From M3007 sp031425155 (GTDB lineage Bacteria; Bacteroidota; Bacteroidia; Chitinophagales; Saprospiraceae): 64,000 nt of DNA. Positions 50,872 to 60,391 of this stretch are shown piece by piece (the stretch's first letter is position 1; every line of letters starts with the position of its first letter). Location of the stretch: assembly GCA_031425155.1 (NCBI GenBank), contig JANPIV010000041.1, positions 135,184-199,183 on the forward strand, read 5' to 3'. The notes beneath the pieces were generated by a model. The model searched no databases, was not told the origin of the DNA, and worked only from the letters and a program-made list of their open reading frames with translations. A program made the translations under genes and the position numbers.

Positions 50872-51816
50872 TTACATGCCTGCCGGTTCGGCAGCGGCTG
50901 GCCGGGGAGCCTTCCGGGCGAAAGAGTAGGAAAGGCTGATCTCGTGGGAGCCGCTGTTGTATTTCTGAAAAGGAGAGAACGCTACATCATAAGAGTAGGT
51001 CACCTGGAACTGCTGGTACCTGCTGCCAAGCAGGAAAGCCATGGACCCTTTGTTATTGGGCCGGTAAGTCAGACCCGCAATCAGTTTCTCATCCAGGAAG
51101 CGGCCCTGCACGTTCAAATCAATCTGGTAAGGCGTATCACGCACGTTGCGCATCGTCAGCGACGGAATGATCTTACAGTTTTGATTGACCAGATTGGCAA
51201 TGTAGCCAAACTGAAAAATATAGTGCTGAAAGAGGGTGTTCTGTTGCTTATCTTCCTCTTCTACCAATACATCATCCAAACGTGTACGGATGGCATTCGG
51301 CAGGGAAAAGCTGACAAAGAAACGCTCGTCGTACCGCATATAAGTACCAATGGTGGCGTCAAAAATGCTCTGCCCATCCACGCTCTGTTCTACCAGGTCA
51401 TCGCCGACCTGGACCAGCGCGTTATCGAGCAGGCTGGATTTCAGGCTGCGATTGATAAAATCGGTGGACAAGCCCAAACCGATGCGGGCTTTCTGAATCT
51501 GGAACCGGAAAGCATAGTTCAGTTGCAGTTTCATCACGTTCTGATTACCGGCTTTCTCACTGAACAATCCGCCACCGAGCGCAAGTTTATCGCCGACTGG
51601 TGCCGTATATAATAAGGTGTAGGAGGTCGGAGCACCAGGGAAACCGGTCCAGGCACTGTGTACGTTGCCGACCACTTCGTGTTTGTTTTCAAAGCCCGTA
51701 TAACCCGGATTAATCAGGATGGGGTGGATCTGGTATTGGGAGTAAACAGCCTGTTCCTGGGCGAAAGCGGCTGCTACCAGCAAACCGAAGAAAAGTGTAA
51801 AAAGTGCCTTTTTCAT
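50872..51816 (-). CDS. PorP/SprF family type IX secretion-associated outer-membrane protein
   Basis: A 314-residue protein with a signal peptide (LFTLFFGLLVAAAFAQ) and the PorP/SprF signature near the N-terminus (QAVYSQYQIHPILINPGYTG), followed by an outer-membrane barrel (SAWTGFPGAPTSYTLLYT, VTYSYDVAF). PorP/SprF proteins are needed for attachment or export of a partner T9SS type B cargo and are usually encoded right after it. Here the SprB-repeat protein gene lies directly upstream on the same strand, as expected. Confidence 0.93.
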   Translation of the reverse strand: MKKALFTLFFGLLVAAAFAQEQAVYSQYQIHPILINPGYTGFENKHEVVGNVHSAWTGFPGAPTSYTLLYTAPVGDKLALGGGLFSEKAGNQNVMKLQLNYAFRFQIQKARIGLGLSTDFINRSLKSSLLDNALVQVGDDLVEQSVDGQSIFDATIGTYMRYDERFFVSFSLPNAIRTRLDDVLVEEEDKQQNTLFQHYIFQFGYIANLVNQNCKIIPSLTMRNVRDTPYQIDLNVQGRFLDEKLIAGLTYRPNNKGSMAFLLGSRYQQFQVTYSYDVAFSPFQKYNSGSHEISLSYSFARKAPRPAAAEPAGM

Positions 51817-51957
51817 TGCAATCGAAAGTTTGGGCGTGAATGGGAAAATGGATGAAGTAGTGGAAATGAACCGGCAAAGGGTGACCTGCAAAAAGCAATC
51901 ATTTGCCTCTCGCTTTTTTTATTACCCTTTGCCGGTGTTTTGAGTTTGAATTTGAAT

Positions 51958-54900
51958 TTAGCGCAACAGATTGACGTAGCCTTTGATGCGTTGCGGAGTG
52001 CCCTGATCGTCGGTGTAGGTCATCACGTAGAAATATACGCCTTCGGGCAAAGTTGCCCCACTTCTGGTAGTGCCCGTCCAGACCACACCGTTGTTGTCAT
52101 AGTTTTCTACATTGAAAACCAGCTGACCCCAACGGTTGAATATTTCTACGGTGTTATCAATCGTTTCGGCGCAGGTAATGTAGAGCACGTCATTTTTACC
52201 GTCCTGTTCGCCAGGCGTGATCACCGGGCTACCGGCCAGACAGCCTCCTTCCGGGTAAGCAATCGTATCCCGGGCGATGGCGCTACAGCCTTTATCGTCC
52301 ACAATAGTGAAGGTGATGATTTCTCCGGCGCAGAGGCCAGTGGCACGGGCAGCATCGCCGCTATGACCGTTATTGCCCGACCAGGTGTAATTCACCAGCC
52401 CGTTGGCACCCTGAGCGATGATCATGGTTTCGGCATCACAGGAATTGAAACGGGTGGGCAGGTTCTGGTTGAAAGTAGCCGTGATCACTGCTGGCTCTGT
52501 TACTGTTACGGTAGCCAAAGTGGTGGTGCCAGTGCCATCGGTTACAGTGACGGAATAGTTACCACCGCAAAGATTGTCGGCAATGGAATAGGAGGCTGAG
52601 TTGGGCAACTGATCCGTCTGGAACTGATTGCCCGGTAAGGCCCAACGGACTATGTAAGGAGCCACGCCGCCTACTACGGATACTTCGGCAATCGCATCAC
52701 ATTCGCCGGCACAGGTTACGTTTCCTATTGGGTTAACAATAGCCACTACACTTTGCGGGGCAGTCAGGCTATCTGACCACACCGAACTGCAACCCAACTG
52801 ATCGGTCACTGTCACGGAGTAAGCACCGCGACACAGCGTTATATTGGTGGCGGTATTAATACCATTACTCCAGGCAATAGTAGCAGTGCCGGACTGACCA
52901 GAGAAAGCAACCGTCGCTCTACCATCGCAGGCAGCAGCAGCACTCACCTGATAACCGCCCGCGTAGAGGGAAGTCTCACTCACGTTGGTTACTTCCAATT
53001 GTGACTGCGCGATGAGCGTTCTACTGTAAGTAAAGGTCGTTCCGCTTTCGTCCGTCACGGTCAGGTTGTACGTACCGGCAGGCAGCCCATTGATAGAAGC
53101 CGTAGTAGCCGTGAAACCATTGGGCCCAGTCCAGCTGTACTGGTAGTTAGGGCCGTTGGCACCAGAGAAAGAGAATGGAATAGCACCGGTGGCTGAATTA
53201 ACACAACCTGGATTGACCAAAGTACCAAAAACAGGAGTAACCGGTAGATAAGTACGGTTCACAGGGTAGGAATAAACCGCCGTGCAACCCGAAACTTGAT
53301 GGGTCACGGTTACAATATAGGTACCGGAGTCAATATTTACCAAAGCACTGGCCGTCGAACCGTTGCTCCACACATAGATCAGCGGAGAGCCGGCAGGTAC
53401 CGGATTCAAGACAATAGAACCATTTTTAGCATCATCTACCGGTTCATTAATTACATTGCCCACAGCAGCAATTGCTGATTGGCCTACTATCTGCGTAGGC
53501 AATGTGGTGGTATACCCGGCGGCATCCGTGACCGTGAGGTTGTACACCCCGGGGGCTAAGCCACATACGTCGGTGATGTAGTCCGTGCTGACCATTGATC
53601 CGCTGGCACCCCACGAAATAGTGAACGGTACTGCGGTGGCCGTGGTCGCAATGAGCAGTTGGATACAACCATCATTATTACAGGCATTTTTTACCGAAGC
53701 AACCGTGGTACCCGCCAGTGGGTCCTGATTAATGGCATTGACATTAATGACGGCAGTGAGAATACACAGATTAGCGTCGGTAATAGTCAGCAGGTAATCG
53801 CCACCCGCCAGATCATTAATGCTGGCATCCGTAGAAGTGAAACCATTCGGGCCAGTCCAGCTATAGCCGTAGGTCGGGGTACCACCGGAAATGCTATCCA
53901 GGATAATAGCCCCATTATTATCATTACCATCCTGCGCAACAATGGTACTATCCACAATCACGAGCGGGTCTGGCTCGGTGATCGTAATGGCCGGGAAAAC
54001 CGCAGAACAACCCGAACTTAGGTTAGTTACCGTGGCCACATAGTCACCCCCGGCCAGATTGCTGATGCTTGTACCGGACAAGCCGCCCGTCCACGCTACA
54101 TTATAAGTCGTACCGGTACCACCACCCGTCGGGAAGATCACGATGCCACCCGTGGCCTGTCCATGACAGGCAACATTGGTAGAAGAGTAGTTACCCAGCG
54201 TAATAGCCGGTGCAGAACCTATGGTTACCGGCATCGTCACTACACAACCGCCTGGGTCGGTCACCGTGGCCACATAGGTGCCCGATGCGACATTCGTTAA
54301 AGTACCCGATGGCGGCAGGGGAGCGGGCCAGGCGACCGTCGCAGCCGAACTGTTCCAGCCACCGGTGATATTTAAAGCAATAGAGCCCGTTGGGTTACCG
54401 GCGCAGGCCGCGTCCACGTGGGTTTCGGTCACCTGCAGCGCAGAAGCGGGGCCATTGATAGTCTGTACCGTAGAAGTGGCCGTACAGAGGTTGGCGTCCG
54501 TTACCGTCAGGGCATAAGTGCCAGCGGCCAGGACTACGGGGTCTTCCGAAGAAGAGACCATCGTATTGGAAGCAGTATTTCTCCAGGAATAAGTACGTGC
54601 GCCTGTGCCGCCTTCTACGTTGATCTGAATCGCACCGTCGTTGCTGTTGAAGCACTTTACGTTGGTCACCGTCGGGTTACTCACGGTGAGGGCCAGGGCG
54701 GGTTCGGTGATCTGTAAAGGATTATGCGTATAGGAGCAGTTTTTAGCATCCTTGATGACGACCGTATAACTGCCAATGCCCAAACCAGTGATAGCTTTGC
54801 CAGTGGCCGTATAGGCACCGGGGCCAGACCAGGTGTAGGTATAGGGAGCGGTACCACCGTTCGCATCCGGCAAGGTAATGCTGCCATCAGAGCCACCCTT

Positions 54901-56973
54901 ACATTTCACCGGATTGGTAATCATACCAGCGGTAGGCAGGGCAATCGGCGCCGGTTCCGTCACATTCAGTGCAGAGGAAATGAAAGCACAGCCAGTCGCA
55001 TCCGTAATGGTCACTTTATACAAGTTGCTGGCGCGCAGGCCGGTCAGGTTGGGGCTATTGACCGAAACAAAACCGGCAGGGCCAGCCCAGGCATACGTAT
55101 AAGGGGTCGCACCGCCGGTAGGAGCCACGCTGATTGCGCCGTCCGTACCACTGTAACAGGTGATGCTGGTAATCGTCGGGGTGGTCGCCAGAGAAATGGC
55201 GACGGGTGAAGTGATGGTAGCCGAGGCAGTGGTAGTGCCGCCCGTGGAACAAGTTACCGTCACGGCGTAAGCACCTGCGCTCAGGCCAGTCGGGTTTTGT
55301 ACCGTTTTATTGGCCGGGGTGATGCCCGGGCCAGTCCAGTTGTAGGTGGAAGTACCCGTGCAATTCGTCACCGACAGGTTGATGGAGCCATTGTTGCCCA
55401 CGCAAGTCGCATTTTGCACTGTGGTGGTAGCCGCTAATACCGAAGCCGATCTGATAAATACCGAACCGCTCGTGTAGGCAATCGGAATAGAGCCGAAGGT
55501 CTTTTTAGCCGCGCCAATTGGCACCAGGACGTTGCCCGGATCGAGGTAAGAACTAATTTTTACCTCAGTCGAAGTACCATTGGCACTTGGCGCACCGATG
55601 GCTTTGAAACAGGCCGAGAAAACCACGCTATTATCGGGCAGGGTCACCCCGGCGGCTTTTCGGTAAGCATATTGAATATAACGCAGGGTTTGCTCATCAC
55701 CATTCTGATTGACAATGTCCAGTTTTTGAAATTTCAGGAAATTTTCAATATTAGTGGGCGACGTAGTAGAGGTGTCCAAACCCAAAGGATTGGTACCCAG
55801 GTTAAAATGGTCGAATTGTAATCGCAGAGAATCATACGTCATAGCAAATTCTCCGTAGGTGGCATTATTAAAGTTTTTCACCCGTACATCCACGCAACTT
55901 ACTTGATTCTGCAAGACACTGTCTCTTTCACCAATATAGGCGACAGCAAAGCTGGGTGCCGGGTTGCTTTGGACGTAAATGGTATCCTTGATACCAGTGG
56001 TGTCTTTCCAGATGTTAATATCCGCTGTACCCACTTTTTGCAGTACTTCTGTAGGATTAGGAGGATTGAATCCATCTCCATTCGGCGTCACCAGTGAATT
56101 AGTGCCAGAATTCCCTATTGCTTTATAGCAAAGTTCATAAAGCGGAGAGAGGTCAGCCCGCGTATTGGGTACAGTAGGCGTGTACCATAGCAGTGCCAAA
56201 CGGCCGGTAGCATTGAATACGCCAAAATCAATATTGCTGGGTACCAGTTTGTTACTGCGGCTATCCCGCGAGCCAACGTTGTTCAGTATCAATGGATCCC
56301 ATTTGAAAGCATAGGTCATAGAAACAATATTTTCAAAATCATTGCCGGTTACGGGCATACAACCCACTTCGCCCGCCGGGATGTACAGCGAATTGGCAAT
56401 AATATGAAACCCCTGTATCGGCCCTTCCACGATGGGTGGATTGGTGGCACACGAGCCGGCAGTAATCGTAGCCGCACCATTCTGGTAGTTCACGGCCACC
56501 GCTTGCCCGGAGACATTCGTAATATCAATCGTGGGCGATGCCGTACCGCTCAGATTGACCGTGGAATTACAGTCCGTCAGCACCTTGAAATTCAGGGTGA
56601 AGAAGGTACCATTACCGGCAATGGTGGCCCCATTGGGCTGAGCACCGCCGTTGTAGTTCCAGCTGACGGCCAATTTTCCCGGTGTCGAGGCCAGATTGGG
56701 ATCCGGGTCGGCAAAATCAACGTGAAAATTCTGCAGCTGTGCGTTTGGACCGCTCACCGATACCAGTTGCAGAACGTCCTTATTATAGACAATCGGGAAC
56801 TGCACGGTGGCAATGTTTTTGAAATTCATCACCCTCATCTGGATGGCCACGTTGGCTCCCACGGCTACCGTGCTGGTCGCCGGTGTGAAAGTGACTTCAA
56901 TGGGTGTTTGCGCGGAAATCTGAATTGCGCATAGCAGCAGCACTGCGATGAAGAGTTGATGTATCGGTTTCAT
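51958..56973 (-). CDS. SprB-repeat adhesin with cohesin-like N-terminal modules and T9SS type B tail
   Basis: About 1671 residues with a signal peptide (LFIAVLLLCAIQISAQ). Three cohesin-like beta-sandwiches lie in the first 480 residues or so (VTFTPATSTVAVGANVAIQM with PIVYNKDVLQLV; MPVTGNDFENIVSMTYAFKW; CVDVRVKNFNNATYGEFAM). Then about a dozen SprB-type repeats follow (pattern GG..PYTY.W.GP, GL.AG.Y.VTVTD..GC). The C-terminus is the gliding-motility-associated (CHU_C, type B) domain (VEIFNRWGQLVFNVENYDNN, LPEGVYFYVMTY). Such proteins are exported by the T9SS and act in surface adhesion or gliding. ATG 56988 is an alternative start. The gene begins 41 bp after the stop of the cohesin gene. 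Confidence 0.9.
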   Translation of the reverse strand: MKPIHQLFIAVLLLCAIQISAQTPIEVTFTPATSTVAVGANVAIQMRVMNFKNIATVQFPIVYNKDVLQLVSVSGPNAQLQNFHVDFADPDPNLASTPGKLAVSWNYNGGAQPNGATIAGNGTFFTLNFKVLTDCNSTVNLSGTASPTIDITNVSGQAVAVNYQNGAATITAGSCATNPPIVEGPIQGFHIIANSLYIPAGEVGCMPVTGNDFENIVSMTYAFKWDPLILNNVGSRDSRSNKLVPSNIDFGVFNATGRLALLWYTPTVPNTRADLSPLYELCYKAIGNSGTNSLVTPNGDGFNPPNPTEVLQKVGTADINIWKDTTGIKDTIYVQSNPAPSFAVAYIGERDSVLQNQVSCVDVRVKNFNNATYGEFAMTYDSLRLQFDHFNLGTNPLGLDTSTTSPTNIENFLKFQKLDIVNQNGDEQTLRYIQYAYRKAAGVTLPDNSVVFSACFKAIGAPSANGTSTEVKISSYLDPGNVLVPIGAAKKTFGSIPIAYTSGSVFIRSASVLAATTTVQNATCVGNNGSINLSVTNCTGTSTYNWTGPGITPANKTVQNPTGLSAGAYAVTVTCSTGGTTTASATITSPVAISLATTPTITSITCYSGTDGAISVAPTGGATPYTYAWAGPAGFVSVNSPNLTGLRASNLYKVTITDATGCAFISSALNVTEPAPIALPTAGMITNPVKCKGGSDGSITLPDANGGTAPYTYTWSGPGAYTATGKAITGLGIGSYTVVIKDAKNCSYTHNPLQITEPALALTVSNPTVTNVKCFNSNDGAIQINVEGGTGARTYSWRNTASNTMVSSSEDPVVLAAGTYALTVTDANLCTATSTVQTINGPASALQVTETHVDAACAGNPTGSIALNITGGWNSSAATVAWPAPLPPSGTLTNVASGTYVATVTDPGGCVVTMPVTIGSAPAITLGNYSSTNVACHGQATGGIVIFPTGGGTGTTYNVAWTGGLSGTSISNLAGGDYVATVTNLSSGCSAVFPAITITEPDPLVIVDSTIVAQDGNDNNGAIILDSISGGTPTYGYSWTGPNGFTSTDASINDLAGGDYLLTITDANLCILTAVINVNAINQDPLAGTTVASVKNACNNDGCIQLLIATTATAVPFTISWGASGSMVSTDYITDVCGLAPGVYNLTVTDAAGYTTTLPTQIVGQSAIAAVGNVINEPVDDAKNGSIVLNPVPAGSPLIYVWSNGSTASALVNIDSGTYIVTVTHQVSGCTAVYSYPVNRTYLPVTPVFGTLVNPGCVNSATGAIPFSFSGANGPNYQYSWTGPNGFTATTASINGLPAGTYNLTVTDESGTTFTYSRTLIAQSQLEVTNVSETSLYAGGYQVSAAAACDGRATVAFSGQSGTATIAWSNGINTATNITLCRGAYSVTVTDQLGCSSVWSDSLTAPQSVVAIVNPIGNVTCAGECDAIAEVSVVGGVAPYIVRWALPGNQFQTDQLPNSASYSIADNLCGGNYSVTVTDGTGTTTLATVTVTEPAVITATFNQNLPTRFNSCDAETMIIAQGANGLVNYTWSGNNGHSGDAARATGLCAGEIITFTIVDDKGCSAIARDTIAYPEGGCLAGSPVITPGEQDGKNDVLYITCAETIDNTVEIFNRWGQLVFNVENYDNNGVVWTGTTRSGATLPEGVYFYVMTYTDDQGTPQRIKGYVNLLR

Positions 56974-57014
56974 CTTTAACAAGAACATGGGATGATGATG
57001 AAATAAAAATTGAG

Positions 57015-57824
57015 TCAAAACAAGAACAGGGTGCGCACACAGGCCTGGGTGGCCGTCCGCAGGGTCAGAAAATAAGTGCCAGCGGCAGGAAGCCAGGCAG
57101 CCGAAACAGCAATGGATTGGTCGCCGGCGGGGAGGGGCCGGTCTTCCGTATGTAGCACCCGCCCGGCCACATCGGTCAGGGCAAGATGGACAATGGACGA
57201 TGTTTCCAGGTGGAACGCCACCTGAGTCATATCAATAAATGGATTGGGCGAAATCTGTACAGGAAGTTCCTTTTCCCGGGTGGCTTCCTGGGCTGACACG
57301 GTATAGCCAACTGCTACGAAGCCATTGTTAATCTGCACAGTACCAATTGGATAAGCCACGATAGAAGAATCGGGCTGCCCTTGGGTCACTTCAAAAGCGG
57401 TGGGGAAATTTTCGGTAATTTGTAAACCGGAACCAGTGCTGACCGCGCCGATCACTTTCAAACGGACGCGAAAGATGTTGGTTCCATTGGCCACCGTCGT
57501 ACCGCCCAGAATAGAAGGTGCGGCATATTTTACGCGGACAATACCGCTGTCCAATGCCTGGGTCAGGCCGAAATCCTCGCTGTCCATACCCGTCAGATTA
57601 TAGGCATAGACTTCCTGAAATTCGAGGACCGCAGGATCCCAACGCAGAACGAACTGCAGCGATGTCACGCTATCGAAATTGGTGACGCTGAGGCCCGGAT
57701 TGATGATCGCGCCAGGGAAGGCATTGTTGATCACCGGCAGCGAAAAACCAAAAGGTTGGGCGAAGAGCAGAATGGAGTTAAGCGTCAGAACGCTTACGCC
57801 GAAGATGCGTAACCAGAGGTGCAT
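57015..57824 (-). CDS. Small secreted cohesin-like protein with T9SS type A tail
   Basis: A 269-residue protein: signal peptide (VSVLTLNSILLFAQ), a single cohesin-like module (about 28-175: VTNFDSVTSLQFVLRWDPAVLEFQEV, in which D-SVTSLQF-L-WDP-VL is the recognisable core, then IFRVRLKVIG), and a type A sorting domain (ISPNPFIDMTQVAFHLE, LTDVAGRVLH, AGTYFLTLRT). It lies between the dockerin-containing gene and the SprB-repeat gene and is very probably in the same transcription unit as the latter. Confidence 0.83.
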   Translation of the reverse strand: MHLWLRIFGVSVLTLNSILLFAQPFGFSLPVINNAFPGAIINPGLSVTNFDSVTSLQFVLRWDPAVLEFQEVYAYNLTGMDSEDFGLTQALDSGIVRVKYAAPSILGGTTVANGTNIFRVRLKVIGAVSTGSGLQITENFPTAFEVTQGQPDSSIVAYPIGTVQINNGFVAVGYTVSAQEATREKELPVQISPNPFIDMTQVAFHLETSSIVHLALTDVAGRVLHTEDRPLPAGDQSIAVSAAWLPAAGTYFLTLRTATQACVRTLFLF

Positions 57825-58158
57825 GGAACAATTGGTTGTTGATTAAGGACGAAGAGTATTGCCCGTCCCGGATTAAAAATAAACTTATGCGGATGGTTTT
57901 CCAAAAAGCGGGCCAAAAAAAGTCTGGCGTCCAATTTTGTCAAAAAAATAATCTTCCCGTCTGGCGTTTGGCGGCGCAAAGGAACGAAAAAAGGCGGGAA
58001 ATTCCGGCTTTTGACCAAACCTTCTATGCTTTGTACGGAATTAGCCATAAAGAGATTCGACCATAAAGGGTCACAAAGAAAAAGGCAACAGGCGAGGCGC
58101 AACTCTTCGATTGCCCTTTTCACCTGTTGCCTTTGGCAAATTTGCTGGTTTAACGTGC
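57825..58158. other. 334-bp gap between the dockerin and cohesin genes
   Basis: No gene is present. It contains an inverted repeat, AAAGGCAACAGGCGA at about 58080 with CACCTGTTGCCTTT ending at about 58134, 25 bp from the stop of the dockerin gene and thus a likely terminator. The rest is A-rich leader DNA of the cohesin gene. Confidence 0.55.
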
Positions 58159-59607
58159 TTATTTTACTACTACCATTTTCCGGCTGGCACTATGCGTGGG
58201 GGTTTGTAGGCGGTAGAACAGTACCCCCGGCTCCAGGTCGGAGCGGCTGATCTGCACGGAATTCAGGCCTTTGGCGTAGTTGCTTTTTATTACTTTCAAT
58301 ATCCGGCCTTCCGGGTTGCTGATCGTCAATGTAGCCTCCGTAGCAGTCGGCAGATGGAAAGCGATCGCCGTAAATTCTCTTAATGGATTGGGCTGGTTTT
58401 GCAGCAGATCAAAATCGTCGCCAACACCCGCCGGAGCCGGTGGCGTATGGAAACGGAGCGCAATATCCATAGGCTCGCCGCGCTCCGTATAGGCCTCGGC
58501 TTTGGTAATACGGCTGCTGCAGTGCAACATGTTGCTGAGTTCGCCCGACCGCATAGCCCGAAATTTAAGGGTAAAATCTCCCGCTGGACCCTCTGCCGAA
58601 ACGGTGAGCAGGTGGTCAGCCGCAAACAGGCCGAAATTCTGCCTGGTCATGTGCGCCCCCGGCACCACCTGTTGTACTTCCAGAAAAGGAAAATCCAGTG
58701 TAAACTGGTAGGCAGCACTTTTTTCGGTGGCTTTAAAATAGACTTCTACTTCTTCGCCGGCCCGTATGCTGTCCGGTCGGTTGGAAAGAGCGTTCACCTC
58801 AAAATAAAAGGTGCCACCACTCCGGTCTTCGGTCTGCTGCAAGCCGTTCGCCAGGGCATTGCCGCTGAGGTCACCTACCTTGATGGCGACAAAATCCTCG
58901 GTCAGCATATTCGCCTGTATATTCGACAGCGATCTGTGCTCCGGGAATAAAGTCTGAAACGGATTGGTAGAATCCGGGAACGTGAAGTACCTATCCACAA
59001 ACCGCCAGGAATTATTGGACGGAAACTCCTGGTAAATACCCAGAATCAGTTTGCGCAGTTCGGACATATCGGAGGCAGTGATCGAACCCGACTTGTTTAT
59101 ATCAGCGGCAATCATTTTGTATGGGCTATTCAAAGGGGTTATACCCAGAATATGCTTGCTGATCAAAGTCAGATCATAAGTGGTCACGCCATTCAGGGGA
59201 TTGTCGTCTTTGATAGGCGTCACCGTATAGCTCGAAGCGGCGGGCAGCATATCTGCAAACATATAAAGGCCCGCAGTATCCGACAATTTGAAAGTCGTCA
59301 CCAAGGGCATGGCATTGGGCGGCGTACCTTCCAATATTACATTGGCTTCTTCCAGCCCCAGCCCGGTTTCGGTTTTCAATGCCCCGGCCACACTATATGC
59401 CCCATTGGTCAAAGCATAATATTTACTATGGCTGCCTTGTCCATTTATTATTGTTTCGTAAAAAGCAGCATTGGGAGATAAATCCATACACGCCAGGGTG
59501 CAGAGGGCAGCCGCTGACATACCCGTCAGCAACACAACCAACTCCCGAGGCGTCCTTCCGGGGCGTAATGGGTTGGCTGGTATTATAACCGCAGGAAACT
59601 TGCTCAA
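58159..59607 (-). CDS. Dockerin-containing T9SS type A cargo protein
   Basis: Up to 482 residues. Residues about 72-140 are a carboxypeptidase-regulatory-like beta-sandwich (YSVAGALKTETGLGLEEANV). Two dockerin-type calcium-binding repeats follow at about 140-195 (NGVTTYDLTLISKHILGI, then AADINKSGSITASDMSELRK and LILGI). A cohesin-like beta-sandwich is at about 265-385 (FYFEVNALSNRPDSIRAGEE). The C-terminus is a type A sorting domain (QNQPNPLREFTAIAFHLPTA, SNPEGRILKV, PGVLFYRLQTP). No ATG is found near the start; TTG 59607 gives a long basic n-region and a lipobox-like TLAC, so the true start and signal are uncertain. A 5' truncation is possible. Confidence 0.75.
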   Translation of the reverse strand: MSKFPAVIIPANPLRPGRTPRELVVLLTGMSAAALCTLACMDLSPNAAFYETIINGQGSHSKYYALTNGAYSVAGALKTETGLGLEEANVILEGTPPNAMPLVTTFKLSDTAGLYMFADMLPAASSYTVTPIKDDNPLNGVTTYDLTLISKHILGITPLNSPYKMIAADINKSGSITASDMSELRKLILGIYQEFPSNNSWRFVDRYFTFPDSTNPFQTLFPEHRSLSNIQANMLTEDFVAIKVGDLSGNALANGLQQTEDRSGGTFYFEVNALSNRPDSIRAGEEVEVYFKATEKSAAYQFTLDFPFLEVQQVVPGAHMTRQNFGLFAADHLLTVSAEGPAGDFTLKFRAMRSGELSNMLHCSSRITKAEAYTERGEPMDIALRFHTPPAPAGVGDDFDLLQNQPNPLREFTAIAFHLPTATEATLTISNPEGRILKVIKSNYAKGLNSVQISRSDLEPGVLFYRLQTPTHSASRKMVVVK

Positions 59608-59652
59608 ATTAGAGTAATACCCGTTTGTTTAAAAAAATCCGACACCTCCCAA

Positions 59653-60336
59653 TCAGACGAGGTGGTTTTCAAAGGCGATTTTAATAAGAGTAGCGGTGTT
59701 ATTAACGCGTAATTTTCGCATAATGTTTTTACGATGCACACTAACAGTCTGATCGCTGATAAATAATCGCGAGGCGATGTCTTTATTGTTCAAAGCCTGC
59801 CCAATGTAGCGCATTATTTCGATTTCCCGGCGGGTCAGGCCATGTTTGCGGGCAAAAGTCTTGTCGGGGTGATTATTTTTGGTGGCCTGGTTTTGTTCCA
59901 GCAACAGTACGCCGCTGCCCGTGAAAGTGTGGCCTGCCACCACCTGTTCGATGGCCTGAAACAACTCTTCGGTAGCCCCGGATTTGAGTAAATAGCCATC
60001 CGCTCCGGCCCGAAACGCAGCCTTGACCAGCCGCGGATCATCCTGCACCGTCATCACCACCACCCGCGTGTTGCCAAAACTTTTTTTGAGCGTTGGCAGT
60101 ATTTCGATGCCTTCGGCATCAGGCAGGTTGAGGTCCATCAGGATCAGATCGGTAGGCAACTCGCGCAGCAGATCGGTGACCTGTTTGCCAGTGCGCGCTA
60201 CCCCATTAATGTGATAGCGAAATTTTCCGTGCGCGGAAGACAGTACGGTTTGCAGCCCTTCCACGAAGATTGGATGGACATCTGCGAGCAGTACGTTGAG
60301 CGATTTAGCGAGTGGATTAGGCGACATGATAGTCAT
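59653..60336 (-). CDS. NarL/LuxR-family response regulator
   Basis: A 227-residue regulator: receiver domain with acidic residues in LLADVHP, phosphoacceptor Asp68 (LILMDLNLPD) and the switch lysine in GYLLKSGA; and a C-terminal LuxR-type HTH (about 160-225: LTRREIEIMRYIGQ, then SDQTVSVHRKNIMRKL). It ends 45 bp before the dockerin-containing gene on the same strand, so it may control or be co-transcribed with the T9SS cargo cluster. No sensor kinase gene is nearby. Confidence 0.92.
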   Translation of the reverse strand: MTIMSPNPLAKSLNVLLADVHPIFVEGLQTVLSSAHGKFRYHINGVARTGKQVTDLLRELPTDLILMDLNLPDAEGIEILPTLKKSFGNTRVVVMTVQDDPRLVKAAFRAGADGYLLKSGATEELFQAIEQVVAGHTFTGSGVLLLEQNQATKNNHPDKTFARKHGLTRREIEIMRYIGQALNNKDIASRLFISDQTVSVHRKNIMRKLRVNNTATLIKIAFENHLV

Positions 60337-60391
60337 GCCTTACTTCAATTTTTATACCATAGTGGTAAATTGTAATACCCATTCTGAAACG

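Noticed and set aside
51958..55440. Possible DNA-level tandem repeats in the SprB-repeat gene
   Set aside because: The repeated modules are similar as protein but diverged as DNA; no long identical DNA units are visible.
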